From: Mycobacterium sp. GA-1199
Lineage (GTDB): Bacteria > Actinomycetota > Actinomycetes > Mycobacteriales > Mycobacteriaceae
Assembly: GCF_001500045.1 (NCBI RefSeq)
Contig: NZ_LQIX01000056.1
Span: forward strand, 62,001 to 126,000
DNA: 64,000 bases
Direction: 5' to 3'
A program made the position numbers and the translations under genes. Shown in pieces: positions 8,473 through 16,797 of the stretch; position 1 is the stretch's first letter, and each line of letters starts with the position of its first letter. The notes below the pieces were generated by a model, which did not search any database, was not told the origin of the DNA, and worked only from the letters and a program-made list of their open reading frames with translations.

Positions 8473-9176
8473 TGGGCGTCTTGCGTCGGAGGCAGCATCG
8501 GCGAGGGGTGTGGCCGGCTACGGAACGCCTCGAGAGACCCGCCCACTTCGACGATGCCGCACAACGCATTCCACGACAGCATGGTCAGGTAGTCGATCAG
8601 CTCGTCGGAGCTCATGCGCCGATTCGACATCCACGAGTGCGTGGCCAGCTGGACACCGCCGACGGTGTGGTAAGCCCACGGCTCGACACCGCCGGTGTCC
8701 ATACCGGCTTCCTGCATCCGGCGTCGCAGCATCACCGCCAACATGCGAGCGATGATCTGCTCTGACGTTGCGACCGCGCGGCTCTTGCTCGCCGAGTTGT
8801 TCGCCATCACAAACTGATACGGCTCGGGTTCGGCCGCCACCGTCTCGACGTAGACCCGGATGACTTCGCGGGTCAGCTCGTAGCCGTCCAGGTTCGACGA
8901 CAGCGCCGCGGCCATGTTCGGGATCAGTGTGGTCTGCGCGAACCGCATCATCACCGCGGTCGTGAGGTCGTTCTTGTCGACGAAGTAGCGATACAGCACG
9001 GTCTTCGAGACGCCGATCTCGGCCGCGATCTCGTCCATGCTGACGCCACTACCGAGGCGGCGGATCGCCTCCAGGGTGCCATCCACCAGCTCGTTGCGGC
9101 GCTCCACCTTGTGCTTGTGCCAACGCCGCTTGCGGCCGTCTGTCTTGACCGCTATCGCTTCGGACTGTTGTGCCAC
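8469..9176 (-). CDS. TetR-family transcriptional regulator (Rv0472c-like)
   Basis: From the GTG at 9176 the protein has 235 residues. A basic N-terminus (KTDGRKRRWHKHKVERR) precedes the TetR helix-turn-helix, with SMDEIAAEIGVSKTVLYRYF as the DNA-reading part, followed by a ligand domain. A longer open frame upstream would run into the divergent membrane gene and is less likely. It overlaps ppk2 by 4 bp, so it may control ppk2 and the divergent DUF445 gene, with which Rv0472c is also paired in M. tuberculosis. The ligand is unknown. Confidence 0.88.
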   Translation of the reverse strand: MAQQSEAIAVKTDGRKRRWHKHKVERRNELVDGTLEAIRRLGSGVSMDEIAAEIGVSKTVLYRYFVDKNDLTTAVMMRFAQTTLIPNMAAALSSNLDGYELTREVIRVYVETVAAEPEPYQFVMANNSASKSRAVATSEQIIARMLAVMLRRRMQEAGMDTGGVEPWAYHTVGGVQLATHSWMSNRRMSSDELIDYLTMLSWNALCGIVEVGGSLEAFRSRPHPSPMLPPTQDAQ

Positions 9177-9279
9177 TATCCCCGTGATCCGTTCCGTAGT
9201 TCCCCTCGATAGTACGGCCGATCTTGACACCGTGGGTTGTCGGACCGGGGTGCCGCGCGTTGTAGCGGATGATGGTGGA

Positions 9280-10620
9280 GTGGCACATAGACCGAGCGCC
9301 GGGCGAGGCGCCCCGGCGGCGACGTCCGCTCCGCGGAGAAGCTTCGCCGAGTCCCTGGCAGGGGCGGATTCCGTCGGCGATGCGGAGCGCCGCCGCTCGC
9401 TGCGGCGCATGAAGGTCGTCGCGCTGAGCTTTCTCATCGGCGCCTCGGTCGTCTTCCTGGTCTGTACTTGGGTCCAGTCCACCGGTGATGCGCCGGCCTG
9501 GGTGGGCTATGTGCGCGCCGCCGCCGAGGCGGGCATGGTCGGCGCGCTCGCGGACTGGTTCGCGGTCACCGCGCTGTTCAAACACCCGCTCGGCATCCCG
9601 ATCCCGCACACCGCGATCATCAAGCGCAAGAAGGACCAGCTCGGCGAGGGTCTCGGCGCATTCGTTCGGGAGAACTTCCTGTCTCCCGAAGTCGTGTCGG
9701 CCAAGCTGCGCAACGCCGAGGTGGCCGGGCGGCTCGGCAAGTGGCTCTCCGAACGCTCGCACGCCGAACGGGTTGCCGCCGAGACCGCCACGGTGCTGCG
9801 GGTTCTCGTGGAGATGCTGCGCGACGAGGATGTGCAGCAGGTGCTCGACCGGATGATCGTCAAGCGCGTCGCCGAACCGCAGTGGGGTCCGCCGATCGGT
9901 CGTGTGCTGGCCACGCTGCTGGCCGAACACCGGCAGGAGGCACTGTTGCAACTGCTGGCCGATCGCGCCTTCCAGTGGTCGCTGAACGCCGGACCCGTGA
10001 TCGACCGGGTGATCGAACGCGATTCGCCCACCTGGTCCCCCCGCTGGGTGGACCACCTCGTCGGCGACCGCATCCACCGCGAGTTGATGGACTTCACCGA
10101 CAAGGTGCGCCGCAACCCGGACCACGAACTGCGACGGTCGGCGACCCGGTTCCTGTTCGAGTTCGCCGACGACCTCCAGCACGATCAGGCGACGATCGAT
10201 CGCGCCGAGAACGTCAAGGAACAGGTCATGGCCCGCGACGAAGTCACCCGCGCGGCCGAGACAGCGTGGACCGCGGCCAAGCGCATCCTGTTCGAGTCGG
10301 TGGACGACCCCTCGTCAACGTTGCGCACGCGGATCGCGGACTCCGTGATGCTCATCGGGGAGTCGTTGCGCGACGACGCCGACCTGCGCGACAAGGTGGA
10401 CAACTGGATCATCCGGGCGGCCCAGCACCTGGTCGCCCAGTACGGGGTGGAGATCACCGCGATCATCACCGAAACCATCGAGCGGTGGGACGCCGACGAG
10501 GCCAGCCGCCGTATCGAGCTCCACGTCGGACGTGATCTGCAGTTCATCCGGATCAACGGCACCGTGGTCGGCGCGCTGGCGGGGCTGGTCATCTATTCCA
10601 TAGCCCAACTTATCTTCTGA
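9280..10620 (+). CDS. DUF445 membrane protein (Rv0473-like)
   Basis: The protein has about 446 residues. A transmembrane segment follows RRMKVVALSFLIGASVVFLV, and a second hydrophobic segment ends the protein (NGTVVGALAGLVIYSIAQLIF region). Between them lie long charged helices typical of DUF445 proteins (GMVGALADWFAVTALFKHP motif). The start is uncertain: GTG codons at 9184, 9232 and 9280 are all in frame. I use 9280 because GGTGGAG lies close by, and the RSFAESLAGAD motif conserved in mycobacterial members still falls inside. It diverges from the TetR gene. DUF445 function is unknown; a membrane-anchored coiled structure is likely. Confidence 0.85.
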   Translation: MAHRPSAGRGAPAATSAPRRSFAESLAGADSVGDAERRRSLRRMKVVALSFLIGASVVFLVCTWVQSTGDAPAWVGYVRAAAEAGMVGALADWFAVTALFKHPLGIPIPHTAIIKRKKDQLGEGLGAFVRENFLSPEVVSAKLRNAEVAGRLGKWLSERSHAERVAAETATVLRVLVEMLRDEDVQQVLDRMIVKRVAEPQWGPPIGRVLATLLAEHRQEALLQLLADRAFQWSLNAGPVIDRVIERDSPTWSPRWVDHLVGDRIHRELMDFTDKVRRNPDHELRRSATRFLFEFADDLQHDQATIDRAENVKEQVMARDEVTRAAETAWTAAKRILFESVDDPSSTLRTRIADSVMLIGESLRDDADLRDKVDNWIIRAAQHLVAQYGVEITAIITETIERWDADEASRRIELHVGRDLQFIRINGTVVGALAGLVIYSIAQLIF

Positions 10621-10625
10621 CCTGC

Positions 10626-10666
10626 GCTAACGAGTGCTTGCAAAAGTTAGCACCCCGTCGTACGGT
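10626..10666 (+). promoter_or_regulatory. Promoter with operator of the Rv0474-like regulator
   Basis: The hexamers GCTAAC (10626-10631) and GTTAGC (10646-10651) form a perfect inverted repeat flanking TGCTTGCAAAA. TTGCAA (10639-10644) and TACGGT (10661-10666), 16 bp apart, resemble -35 and -10 elements, so a bound regulator would cover the -35. The TTGCAAAAGTT core resembles the RamB motif, and CCTGCGCTAA is shared with the icl upstream region. Confidence 0.55.
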
Positions 10667-10710
10667 AGGGGTTGTCGCTTATTGGATACCCGATGCACGG
10701 AGGGCTTCGT

Positions 10711-11139
10711 ATGTCGCAGGATGACAATCTTGCCGTCGTCGTGTCCAACGCTGCGCAGACCGCCGCCCAGGACATCGGCACGTTCATCCGAACGCAGCGC
10801 GAGGCCGCACAGGTATCCGTACGACAGTTGGCCGAGAAGGCCGGCGTGAGCAATCCCTACCTCAGCCAGATCGAGCGGGGATTGCGCAAACCCTCTGCCG
10901 ATGTGCTCAGCCAGATCGCCAAGGCATTGCGCTTGTCGGCGGAGGTGCTCTACGTACGGGCCGGGATTCTCGAGCCCAGCGAAAAGAGTGAGGTGCGCGA
11001 CGTCATCGTCAACGACACGGCGATCACCGAGCGGCAGAAGCGGGTGCTGCTCGATATCTACACCTCGTTCTGCCAGCAGAACGAGGCCGAAGTTGACGAG
11101 ACAGGTAGCGACACAGAACAGGAGTCGTCGACTGAATAG
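10711..11139 (+). CDS. XRE-family transcriptional regulator (Rv0474-like)
   Basis: The protein has 142 residues. An XRE helix-turn-helix (about residues 20-80) carries QLAEKAGVSNPYLSQIERG, whose recognition helix is close to that of RamB (SPSYLNQIE). A C-terminal helical tail holds CQQNEAEVDE. I chose ATG 10711 because GGAGGG lies 6 bp upstream, although a TTG at 10672 is in frame. It stands directly before hbhA, as Rv0474 does. Rv0474 has been described as a copper-responsive regulator (from memory). The palindromic site upstream suggests autoregulation. Confidence 0.9.
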   Translation: MSQDDNLAVVVSNAAQTAAQDIGTFIRTQREAAQVSVRQLAEKAGVSNPYLSQIERGLRKPSADVLSQIAKALRLSAEVLYVRAGILEPSEKSEVRDVIVNDTAITERQKRVLLDIYTSFCQQNEAEVDETGSDTEQESSTE

Positions 11140-11196
11140 AGACTCCGCCGTCTGAACAGAACGCAAGCCAACGACAAACTTCGAGAAAGGAACACC

Positions 11197-11829
11197 ATGG
11201 CCAAGAACACCCCCGCCAAGAACCAGCCCACCCCCGACGACCTCAAGGCGCCGTTGCTCGCCGCCGTCGGTGCCGCCGACCTCGCCCTCGAGCGGGTCAA
11301 CGAGATCGTTGCCGCCCTTCGTGAGCGTGCCGACGACGCCCGCACCGACTCGCGTAGCCGCGTCGAGGGGACCCGCGCGCGGATCGACCGGCTGCAGGAG
11401 GATCTGCCGACGCAGTTCGGTGAGCTGCGCGACCGTCTGAGCTCCGACGAGCTGCGCAAGTTCGCCGAGACCTACGCCGAGGCGGCGCAGACGACGTACA
11501 ACAAGCTCGTCGAGCGCGGTGAGGCCGCACTCGAGCGCCTGCGCAGCCAGTCCGGCTTCAGCGAGGCCGCCGGTCGCGTCGAGGGCTACACCGATCAGGC
11601 CGTCGAGCTGACCCAGGAGGCGCTGGGCAACGTCGCCGCGCAGACCCGCGCCGTGGGTGAGCGTGCCGCCAAGCTGGTCGGCGTCGAGCTGCCGAAGAAG
11701 GCGGACAAGGGTGCCGCGCCGGTGAAGAACACCGCCAAGAAGGCTCCGGCCAAGGCCCCGGCGAAGAAGACCCCGGCCAAGAAGGCCCCCGCCAAGAAGG
11801 CTGCGGCCAAGAAGGTCACCCAGAAGTAA
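11197..11829 (+). CDS. hbhA: Heparin-binding hemagglutinin
   Basis: The protein has 210 residues. A short N-terminal hydrophobic stretch precedes a long coiled coil (about 40-165) rich in Glu, Arg and Ala. The C-terminal tail (about 167-210) is made of Lys-Ala-Pro repeats (KKAPAKAPAKKTPAKK), which in HBHA binds heparan sulfate and is methylated. It is a surface adhesin in M. tuberculosis; in fast growers it is linked to cell-pole growth and lipid bodies. The ATG has GAAAGGA upstream. The KAPAKK repeats vary in number between species. Confidence 0.96.
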   Translation: MAKNTPAKNQPTPDDLKAPLLAAVGAADLALERVNEIVAALRERADDARTDSRSRVEGTRARIDRLQEDLPTQFGELRDRLSSDELRKFAETYAEAAQTTYNKLVERGEAALERLRSQSGFSEAAGRVEGYTDQAVELTQEALGNVAAQTRAVGERAAKLVGVELPKKADKGAAPVKNTAKKAPAKAPAKKTPAKKAPAKKAAAKKVTQK

Positions 11830-11895
11830 GGACTCGACAGCGGGTCTGAAGGCCCAAAGTCGACCGACGGGACGTAACCCGCTTAGTCTTGAAGC

Positions 11896-12180
11896 GTGCA
11901 GCTCCAAGGCTTGGTGGGTTACGTCCTGTTCTTTTTGCAGATCGCCGTGCTCGCGACGACGGTGTACGCGTTCGTTCATGCGGCGATGCAACGGCCGGAC
12001 GCCTATCCGGCCGCCGACAAACTGACCAAGCCAGTCTGGTTGGTCATACTCGGGGTCGCCGGGTTGCTCGCGCTGGTCCTCGGTTCCGTGCTGGGTCCGG
12101 CCATCGCAGCCGTCGCGGCCGGCGTCTACCTGGTCGACGTCCGACCCAAGTTGCTCGAGGTCCAGGGGAAGTCCCGGTAG
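11896..12180 (+). CDS. DUF2516 small membrane protein (Rv0476-like)
   Basis: The protein has 94 residues from a GTG start. It has two transmembrane segments, about 7-28 (VGYVLFFLQIAVLATTVYAF) and 47-74, with a basic C-terminus. It lies 66 bp after hbhA and overlaps the next gene by one base (TAGTG), so the small run 11896-13306 is probably one operon ending with deoC. The function is unknown. Confidence 0.85.
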   Translation: MQLQGLVGYVLFFLQIAVLATTVYAFVHAAMQRPDAYPAADKLTKPVWLVILGVAGLLALVLGSVLGPAIAAVAAGVYLVDVRPKLLEVQGKSR

Positions 12181-12614
12181 TGCATCGCGTCATCGCGGTC
12201 GTCGTCATGGCGGCCTGCCTCATCGTGCCCGCGCTGGCCGGCCCCGTGGCGTCGGCGAATCCGGCGTCGCCTGCCAACCCGACCGTTCCGGCCCCGCCGT
12301 TCGTCGATCACGTCGAATGGGCCAAGTGGGGCGACCTGTCGAGCCTGCGGGTGTATCCGACCGCGGCCGGACGGCAGGCCTCCGGGCTGTCCGCCCCCGC
12401 TCAGGGTGAGGCGGCCTGGGCTGAGGTGTTGACGCTCGCGCCCGATGCCGACATTCCGGGCATGAAGCCGCAATTCGTCTGTCACTGGGAATTCGCCGAG
12501 TACTACCAACCCGGCAAGGTCAGTTGGAATCTCGAGCCGTGGCGTCCCGAGGTCTCCTACGAGGAGTTGGTGGAGGCCGGCTGCAACCCCGGCGGTACCG
12601 AAGAGCCGTTCTGA
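12180..12614 (+). CDS. Secreted DUF2599 protein (Rv0477-like)
   Basis: The protein has 144 residues from a GTG that shares its first base with the upstream stop. A signal peptide (VVVMAACLIVPALAGPVASA) is followed by a compact domain with VEWAKWGDLSSLRVYPT, FVCHWEFAEYY and a final GCNPGGTE. The two Cys residues could form a disulfide outside the membrane. It overlaps deoC by one base. DUF2599 proteins are exported mycobacterial proteins of unknown role. Confidence 0.85.
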   Translation: MHRVIAVVVMAACLIVPALAGPVASANPASPANPTVPAPPFVDHVEWAKWGDLSSLRVYPTAAGRQASGLSAPAQGEAAWAEVLTLAPDADIPGMKPQFVCHWEFAEYYQPGKVSWNLEPWRPEVSYEELVEAGCNPGGTEEPF

Positions 12615-13306
12615 TGACTCGCAGCTACCGACGCGACGAGGTCGCCGGACTGGTCGATCACACGCTGCTCAAGCCCGAAGCGACCGAGGCCGACGTCGCG
12701 GCGGTCGCCGAGGAGGCTGCGGCGCTCGGGGTTTACGCGGTCTGCGTGTCACCGTCGATGGTTTCGGTCGCCAGACGGTCCGGTTCGCCGTCACAGTTGG
12801 TGTGTGCGGTGGTCGGATTCCCCTCGGGCAAGCATCTTTCGGCGATCAAAGCTTCCGAGGCGCGGCTCGCGGTCGAAGACGGCGCCGGTGAGATCGACAT
12901 GGTGATCGATGTGGGGGCAGCGCTGTACGGCGACCTCGCGGCGGTGCGCGCCGATGTCGAGGCGGTGCGTACCGAGATCGGCGCCCGCGCAACGCTGAAA
13001 GTGATCGTCGAGTCCGCCGCGCTTCTACTGCTCGGTGACGAGCAGACCTTGCTCGGCACCTGCCGGGCCGCGGCGGATGCGGGCGCCGATTTCATCAAGA
13101 CCTCCACGGGATTTCATCCCGCAGGCGGGGCGTCGGTGCGCGCCGTGGAATTGATGGCGAGGGTGGGTCCGCAAGTCAAGGCCAGTGGCGGCATCCGGAC
13201 CTCCGATGACGCGATCGCGATGCTGAACGCCGGCGCCACCCGGCTGGGGCTGTCGGGAACCCGGGCGGTGCTGGAGGGCTTCCCGAAAGTCGACCGCCGA
13301 CAGTAA
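12614..13306 (+). CDS. deoC: Deoxyribose-phosphate aldolase
   Basis: The protein has 230 residues and a TIM-barrel DeoC pattern. GEIDMVIDVGA and the Schiff-base lysine in DFIKTSTGF (about residue 160) are present, with the phosphate-binding KASGGIRT motif after it. It splits 2-deoxyribose-5-phosphate into glyceraldehyde-3-phosphate and acetaldehyde in nucleoside catabolism. ATG 12614 overlaps the preceding stop (TGATG), so translation is coupled. The place matches Rv0478. Confidence 0.96.
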   Translation: MTRSYRRDEVAGLVDHTLLKPEATEADVAAVAEEAAALGVYAVCVSPSMVSVARRSGSPSQLVCAVVGFPSGKHLSAIKASEARLAVEDGAGEIDMVIDVGAALYGDLAAVRADVEAVRTEIGARATLKVIVESAALLLLGDEQTLLGTCRAAADAGADFIKTSTGFHPAGGASVRAVELMARVGPQVKASGGIRTSDDAIAMLNAGATRLGLSGTRAVLEGFPKVDRRQ

Positions 13307-13407
13307 TTTACGCCGCTAACCGATATTTGCCGTATAGTGACGTCCGCCCCCGACGGCTGGAACCATCGCCATCTGCGCACACGGGAAACCGTGGATAGGA
13401 TCTGATC

Positions 13408-13707
13408 ATGATGACTCAAAGCGGTTTGCTACGTCGAACGCTGGCCGGAGCGGGGGTGACCGCGGTGCTGGCGATGGGTGCGTTCACCGCCGGCTGCTCC
13501 AGCGAAGAGGGACAGGCGCCGGAGACGTCGACTACAACGACGACGACGACGACAACCACCACCACGGCGCCGCCACCTCCCGCCACGCCGACGGAGAAGG
13601 CGCCGCGCATCGATCCCAATGAGCCGAACCCGTTCTCGCCCACCGTTCATGCGCCCCCGGCTCCCGGTCCGACGCCCGGTCGGCACCGCGGTCCTCACGG
13701 CCAGTAG
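13408..13707 (+). CDS. Small lipoprotein with Thr/Pro-rich tail
   Basis: The protein has 99 residues. The signal peptide ends in a lipobox (AFTAGC), so Cys30 is the likely lipidated residue. A run of about 12 threonines and then a proline-rich stretch follow, the type of flexible and often glycosylated linker seen in mycobacterial lipoproteins. No folded domain is visible. The codons of the Thr run (ACG/ACC/ACA) form a simple-sequence tract at 13530-13570 that could vary in length. Its end overlaps the start of the protease gene. Confidence 0.75.
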   Translation: MMTQSGLLRRTLAGAGVTAVLAMGAFTAGCSSEEGQAPETSTTTTTTTTTTTTAPPPPATPTEKAPRIDPNEPNPFSPTVHAPPAPGPTPGRHRGPHGQ

Positions 13708-15277
13708 GCCCGGGGTCACGGCCCTCCTCACCGCCGCGCTGCTGATCGCGGCGTCGGGTGCGTGTGCACCGCGCACCCCGGCGGTGATCACCGGCCCCTA
13801 TGCGGCATTGTTGGCGAGTTCGACAGACCTGGGCCCGTCGCGTTCGGCAGACACGCAAGTCACCGTCACGCTCGGCGGACCGGAACCCCCCGCCGCCCTG
13901 ATGGGCTGGGCGGACGCCCGCGACCTCTGGGTGCGCTGGCGGCCCGGTGACGGATGGGCGATCGTCGAGGGGGCGGCCGGGGATCTCGCGCGGGCGTTCG
14001 GGATTCCGGTGCGCGACTACCGGACTCCGAAGGGCGAGGAGTTCTACGCCTCACCCGAACAGCCGGCGATACCGGCGGCACTGCGCGACGACGTCACCGC
14101 GGTCGGACGGGTGATGAGCTACACCCCGTACCGCATGAAGCGGCCCGACGTCGTTCCCCTCGACGTGCCCAAGGGCGGGCTGACACCCGACGGATTGTTG
14201 TCGGCGTACAACGCCACGCCGTTGGCGGACGCCGGTTTCACCGGTGAGGGCGCAACGATCGTCATCTTCGCGTTCGACAGCGTCGAACAGGAGGACCTCG
14301 ACCTGTTCGCCGACACGTCGGGGCTACCGCGGTTCACTCCCGAGATCGTCGGCGGCGAACCGTCCGAGGTGCACGGTGAGACGGCGATGGATCTGCAAGT
14401 GGCGCACGCGATTGCGCCCGATGCACGGCTTGTCGTGGTCAACGCCAGGCCGACGGTCGAGGGCGACGGCACCTACGAGAAGCTCGGGCGACTGTTCGAA
14501 CAGGTCGACCGTGACTACCCCGGAGCCGTGTGGAGCCTGTCGATCGGGTGGGGATGTGAGGCGTTTGTCACCGCGGCCGATCTGGCTCCGGTCGAGGCGG
14601 CCCTGACGACTGCTCAGCGGCGCGGCACCACGGCGTTCGACGCCAGCGGGGACACCGCCGGCCTGGAGTGCAAAGGTGGAGACCGATGGTCGGCTCCGCC
14701 GGGACCCGATGACATCGGTGTCGACGCGGTCGCCTCGCTTCCCACGATGACGTCGGTCGGAGGCACGACGCTGTCGACAGGTACGCGCGGGCAGTGGCTG
14801 GCCGAACACGCGTGGGTGGATTCGCCGCTGTCGCAGGGCAGTAGCGGCGGGGTGGCGAAGTTGTTCGCCCGGCCGGCGTGGCAGCAGAAACTGGACGTCG
14901 ATCGTGACACCGAGCGCCGCCGTCTGCTCCCCGACGTCTCCGCGGTCGCCGATCCTTTCACCGGTGTGCGGTTCATCTTCGGCCAGCGCGAGGTGGTCGG
15001 TGGCGGCACGTCGCAATCGGCCCCGATCTGGGCGGCGCTCACCGTGCTGATGAACCAGTACCTGTTGGCCAACGGTGGGCGACAGGTCGGGAACCTCAAT
15101 CCCGTGCTCTACCAAGTGGCCTCCGGGTCGCGTCTGCCGGGCTTCCGTGATGTGACCAAGGGCGGCAACGCCGTCGATCTGGCGTCGCCGGGGTACGACT
15201 TGGTGACGGGTCTCGGCAGCCCGAACACCGAGAACCTCGCGCGCAACATCCTCGACCTGCAGAAGACGTCGCGTTGA
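13649..15277 (+). CDS. Sedolisin (S53) family serine protease, exported
   Basis: The protein has about 542 residues. A signal or lipoprotein-like N-terminus (ALLTAALLIAASGACAP) is followed by a pro-region, then a catalytic domain. The Glu/Asp pair typical of sedolisins lies in GETAMDLQVAHA. The serine lies in GGGTSQSAPIW, the GTSxxxP signature, and the C-terminal Ca-site style motif FRDVTKGGN with PGYDLVTGLGSP closes it. All key residues look intact, so it should be an active extracytoplasmic peptidase. ATG 13649 overlaps the lipoprotein gene by 59 bp. Its stop overlaps the next gene start (TTGA), tying it to the membrane protein downstream. The substrate is unknown. Confidence 0.9.
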   Translation: MRPRLPVRRPVGTAVLTASRPGVTALLTAALLIAASGACAPRTPAVITGPYAALLASSTDLGPSRSADTQVTVTLGGPEPPAALMGWADARDLWVRWRPGDGWAIVEGAAGDLARAFGIPVRDYRTPKGEEFYASPEQPAIPAALRDDVTAVGRVMSYTPYRMKRPDVVPLDVPKGGLTPDGLLSAYNATPLADAGFTGEGATIVIFAFDSVEQEDLDLFADTSGLPRFTPEIVGGEPSEVHGETAMDLQVAHAIAPDARLVVVNARPTVEGDGTYEKLGRLFEQVDRDYPGAVWSLSIGWGCEAFVTAADLAPVEAALTTAQRRGTTAFDASGDTAGLECKGGDRWSAPPGPDDIGVDAVASLPTMTSVGGTTLSTGTRGQWLAEHAWVDSPLSQGSSGGVAKLFARPAWQQKLDVDRDTERRRLLPDVSAVADPFTGVRFIFGQREVVGGGTSQSAPIWAALTVLMNQYLLANGGRQVGNLNPVLYQVASGSRLPGFRDVTKGGNAVDLASPGYDLVTGLGSPNTENLARNILDLQKTSR

Positions 15278-16794
15278 CCGAAGCGTCACCGCGCCGCCGA
15301 CGTCGGTGGCGGGATCCTTTGACGAGCTTGTTGTTTCCGCATGTGTCGGCTCGCTCGAGGGCGACGTTCGGGCTCGCGCTGGCAGCACTGGCGGCGACGC
15401 TCGTCGGGTTCGCGGTACTGCGTTGGCAGGCGCCGCTGATCGCGATAGGAGCGGTCGGTGTGGCCCTGGTGTTCGTAGGCTATCTGCGCCAGGCAGGTCG
15501 CGACGTACCGGCACGGCAGCTGATTCAGACCGCTGCGCTGGCCGCGGCGCTCGGTGTGGGGTGGGCGTTGGCGACCGGCAGCATCGTCGCCGAGTCCCAC
15601 GACGTCGCACTCAGCGGTGGCGAGCTGGATCGCGAAAAGCTGTTGACAGGCATCGCGATACCGGTCGGTGGTGCGATCGCGATGCTGATTCCGGCGGCGG
15701 TGCTGCGGTTGCGACGCGGGGTGACTCGTCTGCCGTTCGACGGTTACGCGGCCGGGGCGTTGAGCGCCGTCGTCTTCACGTCGGCAGCGACGTTGGTCAG
15801 ATTGATTCCGCAGTTCGCGACCGGTGTCAGGGCCGAAGACCTGTGGGTCAGCGTGCTTCTCGTGCAGGCCGGTATCCAGGGGTTGACCCTGCCGTTGACC
15901 GCGCTGACGCTCGGCGGGCTCGTCGGCCTCGCGCTGTGGGCGGGACGCCGGAGGATGATCGTCGCGAGTGTGATTGTGGCGCTGGTGCTTTACACGATCA
16001 TGGGTGTCACCGAGTACACCGTGGTGCCGCACATCGTGCATCTGATGGTGCATGTCGCCATCGCCGCGGTCGCACTGGCGGCGCTGCGCAGTGGGCGGCG
16101 GACCGTGGGCCCAGAGTCACAGGAACCGAACCCCGAGGGTGAGGCCGGCCGCGCACGGGTGCTTGCGAGCCTGGGTGCGGGCGCCGCCGTCGCGGTGACG
16201 GCCGGTGTGGTGGCAGCCGTGCTCACCACTCCCGCCGACCCGAAGATCGTGTGCCCACCCGATTGTGGACGTCCACCGATCGGCGAACCCATCGAATCCA
16301 ACCCGCGTTTCTATGCCCCCGACGGGTCGTTCTCCGTCCAATACCCGGGACCCGGTAGCGCGTACGAGGCGACGCTGCTCCCCGACGGGGTCGAGCTGGA
16401 GTTCACCGGCGGGGACACCGGCATGCTCGAGCTGTTCGGTCTGCCCGCCGAAAACCGGACCGCCAAGCAGGTCGCCGAGGACCTGATCGACGAGTACTAC
16501 CCGGACGCCACAACCGAATACGAGATCCCCAACGCGATGGTCGGCTATGAACCCGGCTATGGCGTCGTCGCGGACGACTATCCCCAGGACGCCAGCGGCA
16601 GCTTCACCCGGCTCCGGCTGATCGTGATGGTCGCCGTCAAGAACGATGTCGCGCTGGTGGCCTCGGCGATCGGCCCGTACCGCGAATTCACGCCCGACTT
16701 CGGCACCGGCCATCCGTCGGGCGCCAACTTGCAGCTGGCGATCGATATGGGCAAGTACGTCAACAGTTTTCGCTGGACCGGTGTCAGCGACTGA
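15274..16794 (+). CDS. Polytopic membrane protein with extracytoplasmic C-terminal domain
   Basis: The protein has 506 residues from a TTG that overlaps the protease stop. About eight hydrophobic segments fill residues 25-310, and a last one near 285-320 is followed by VCPPDCGRPP. An outside domain of about 170 residues then starts FYAPDGSFSVQYPG, which resembles PsbP/LpqN-like lipoprotein folds. No catalytic motif is seen. Coupling to the sedolisin gene suggests a joint envelope function, for example anchoring or being a substrate, but this is inference. Confidence 0.7.
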   Translation: MTEASPRRRRRWRDPLTSLLFPHVSARSRATFGLALAALAATLVGFAVLRWQAPLIAIGAVGVALVFVGYLRQAGRDVPARQLIQTAALAAALGVGWALATGSIVAESHDVALSGGELDREKLLTGIAIPVGGAIAMLIPAAVLRLRRGVTRLPFDGYAAGALSAVVFTSAATLVRLIPQFATGVRAEDLWVSVLLVQAGIQGLTLPLTALTLGGLVGLALWAGRRRMIVASVIVALVLYTIMGVTEYTVVPHIVHLMVHVAIAAVALAALRSGRRTVGPESQEPNPEGEAGRARVLASLGAGAAVAVTAGVVAAVLTTPADPKIVCPPDCGRPPIGEPIESNPRFYAPDGSFSVQYPGPGSAYEATLLPDGVELEFTGGDTGMLELFGLPAENRTAKQVAEDLIDEYYPDATTEYEIPNAMVGYEPGYGVVADDYPQDASGSFTRLRLIVMVAVKNDVALVASAIGPYREFTPDFGTGHPSGANLQLAIDMGKYVNSFRWTGVSD

Positions 16795-16797
16795 CGG

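Noticed and set aside
10627..11991. 454-codon minus-strand frame over the XRE and hbhA genes
   Set aside because: It is a Gly/Leu-rich mirror of hbhA codons and has no domain. HBHA and the XRE protein on the plus strand are well supported.
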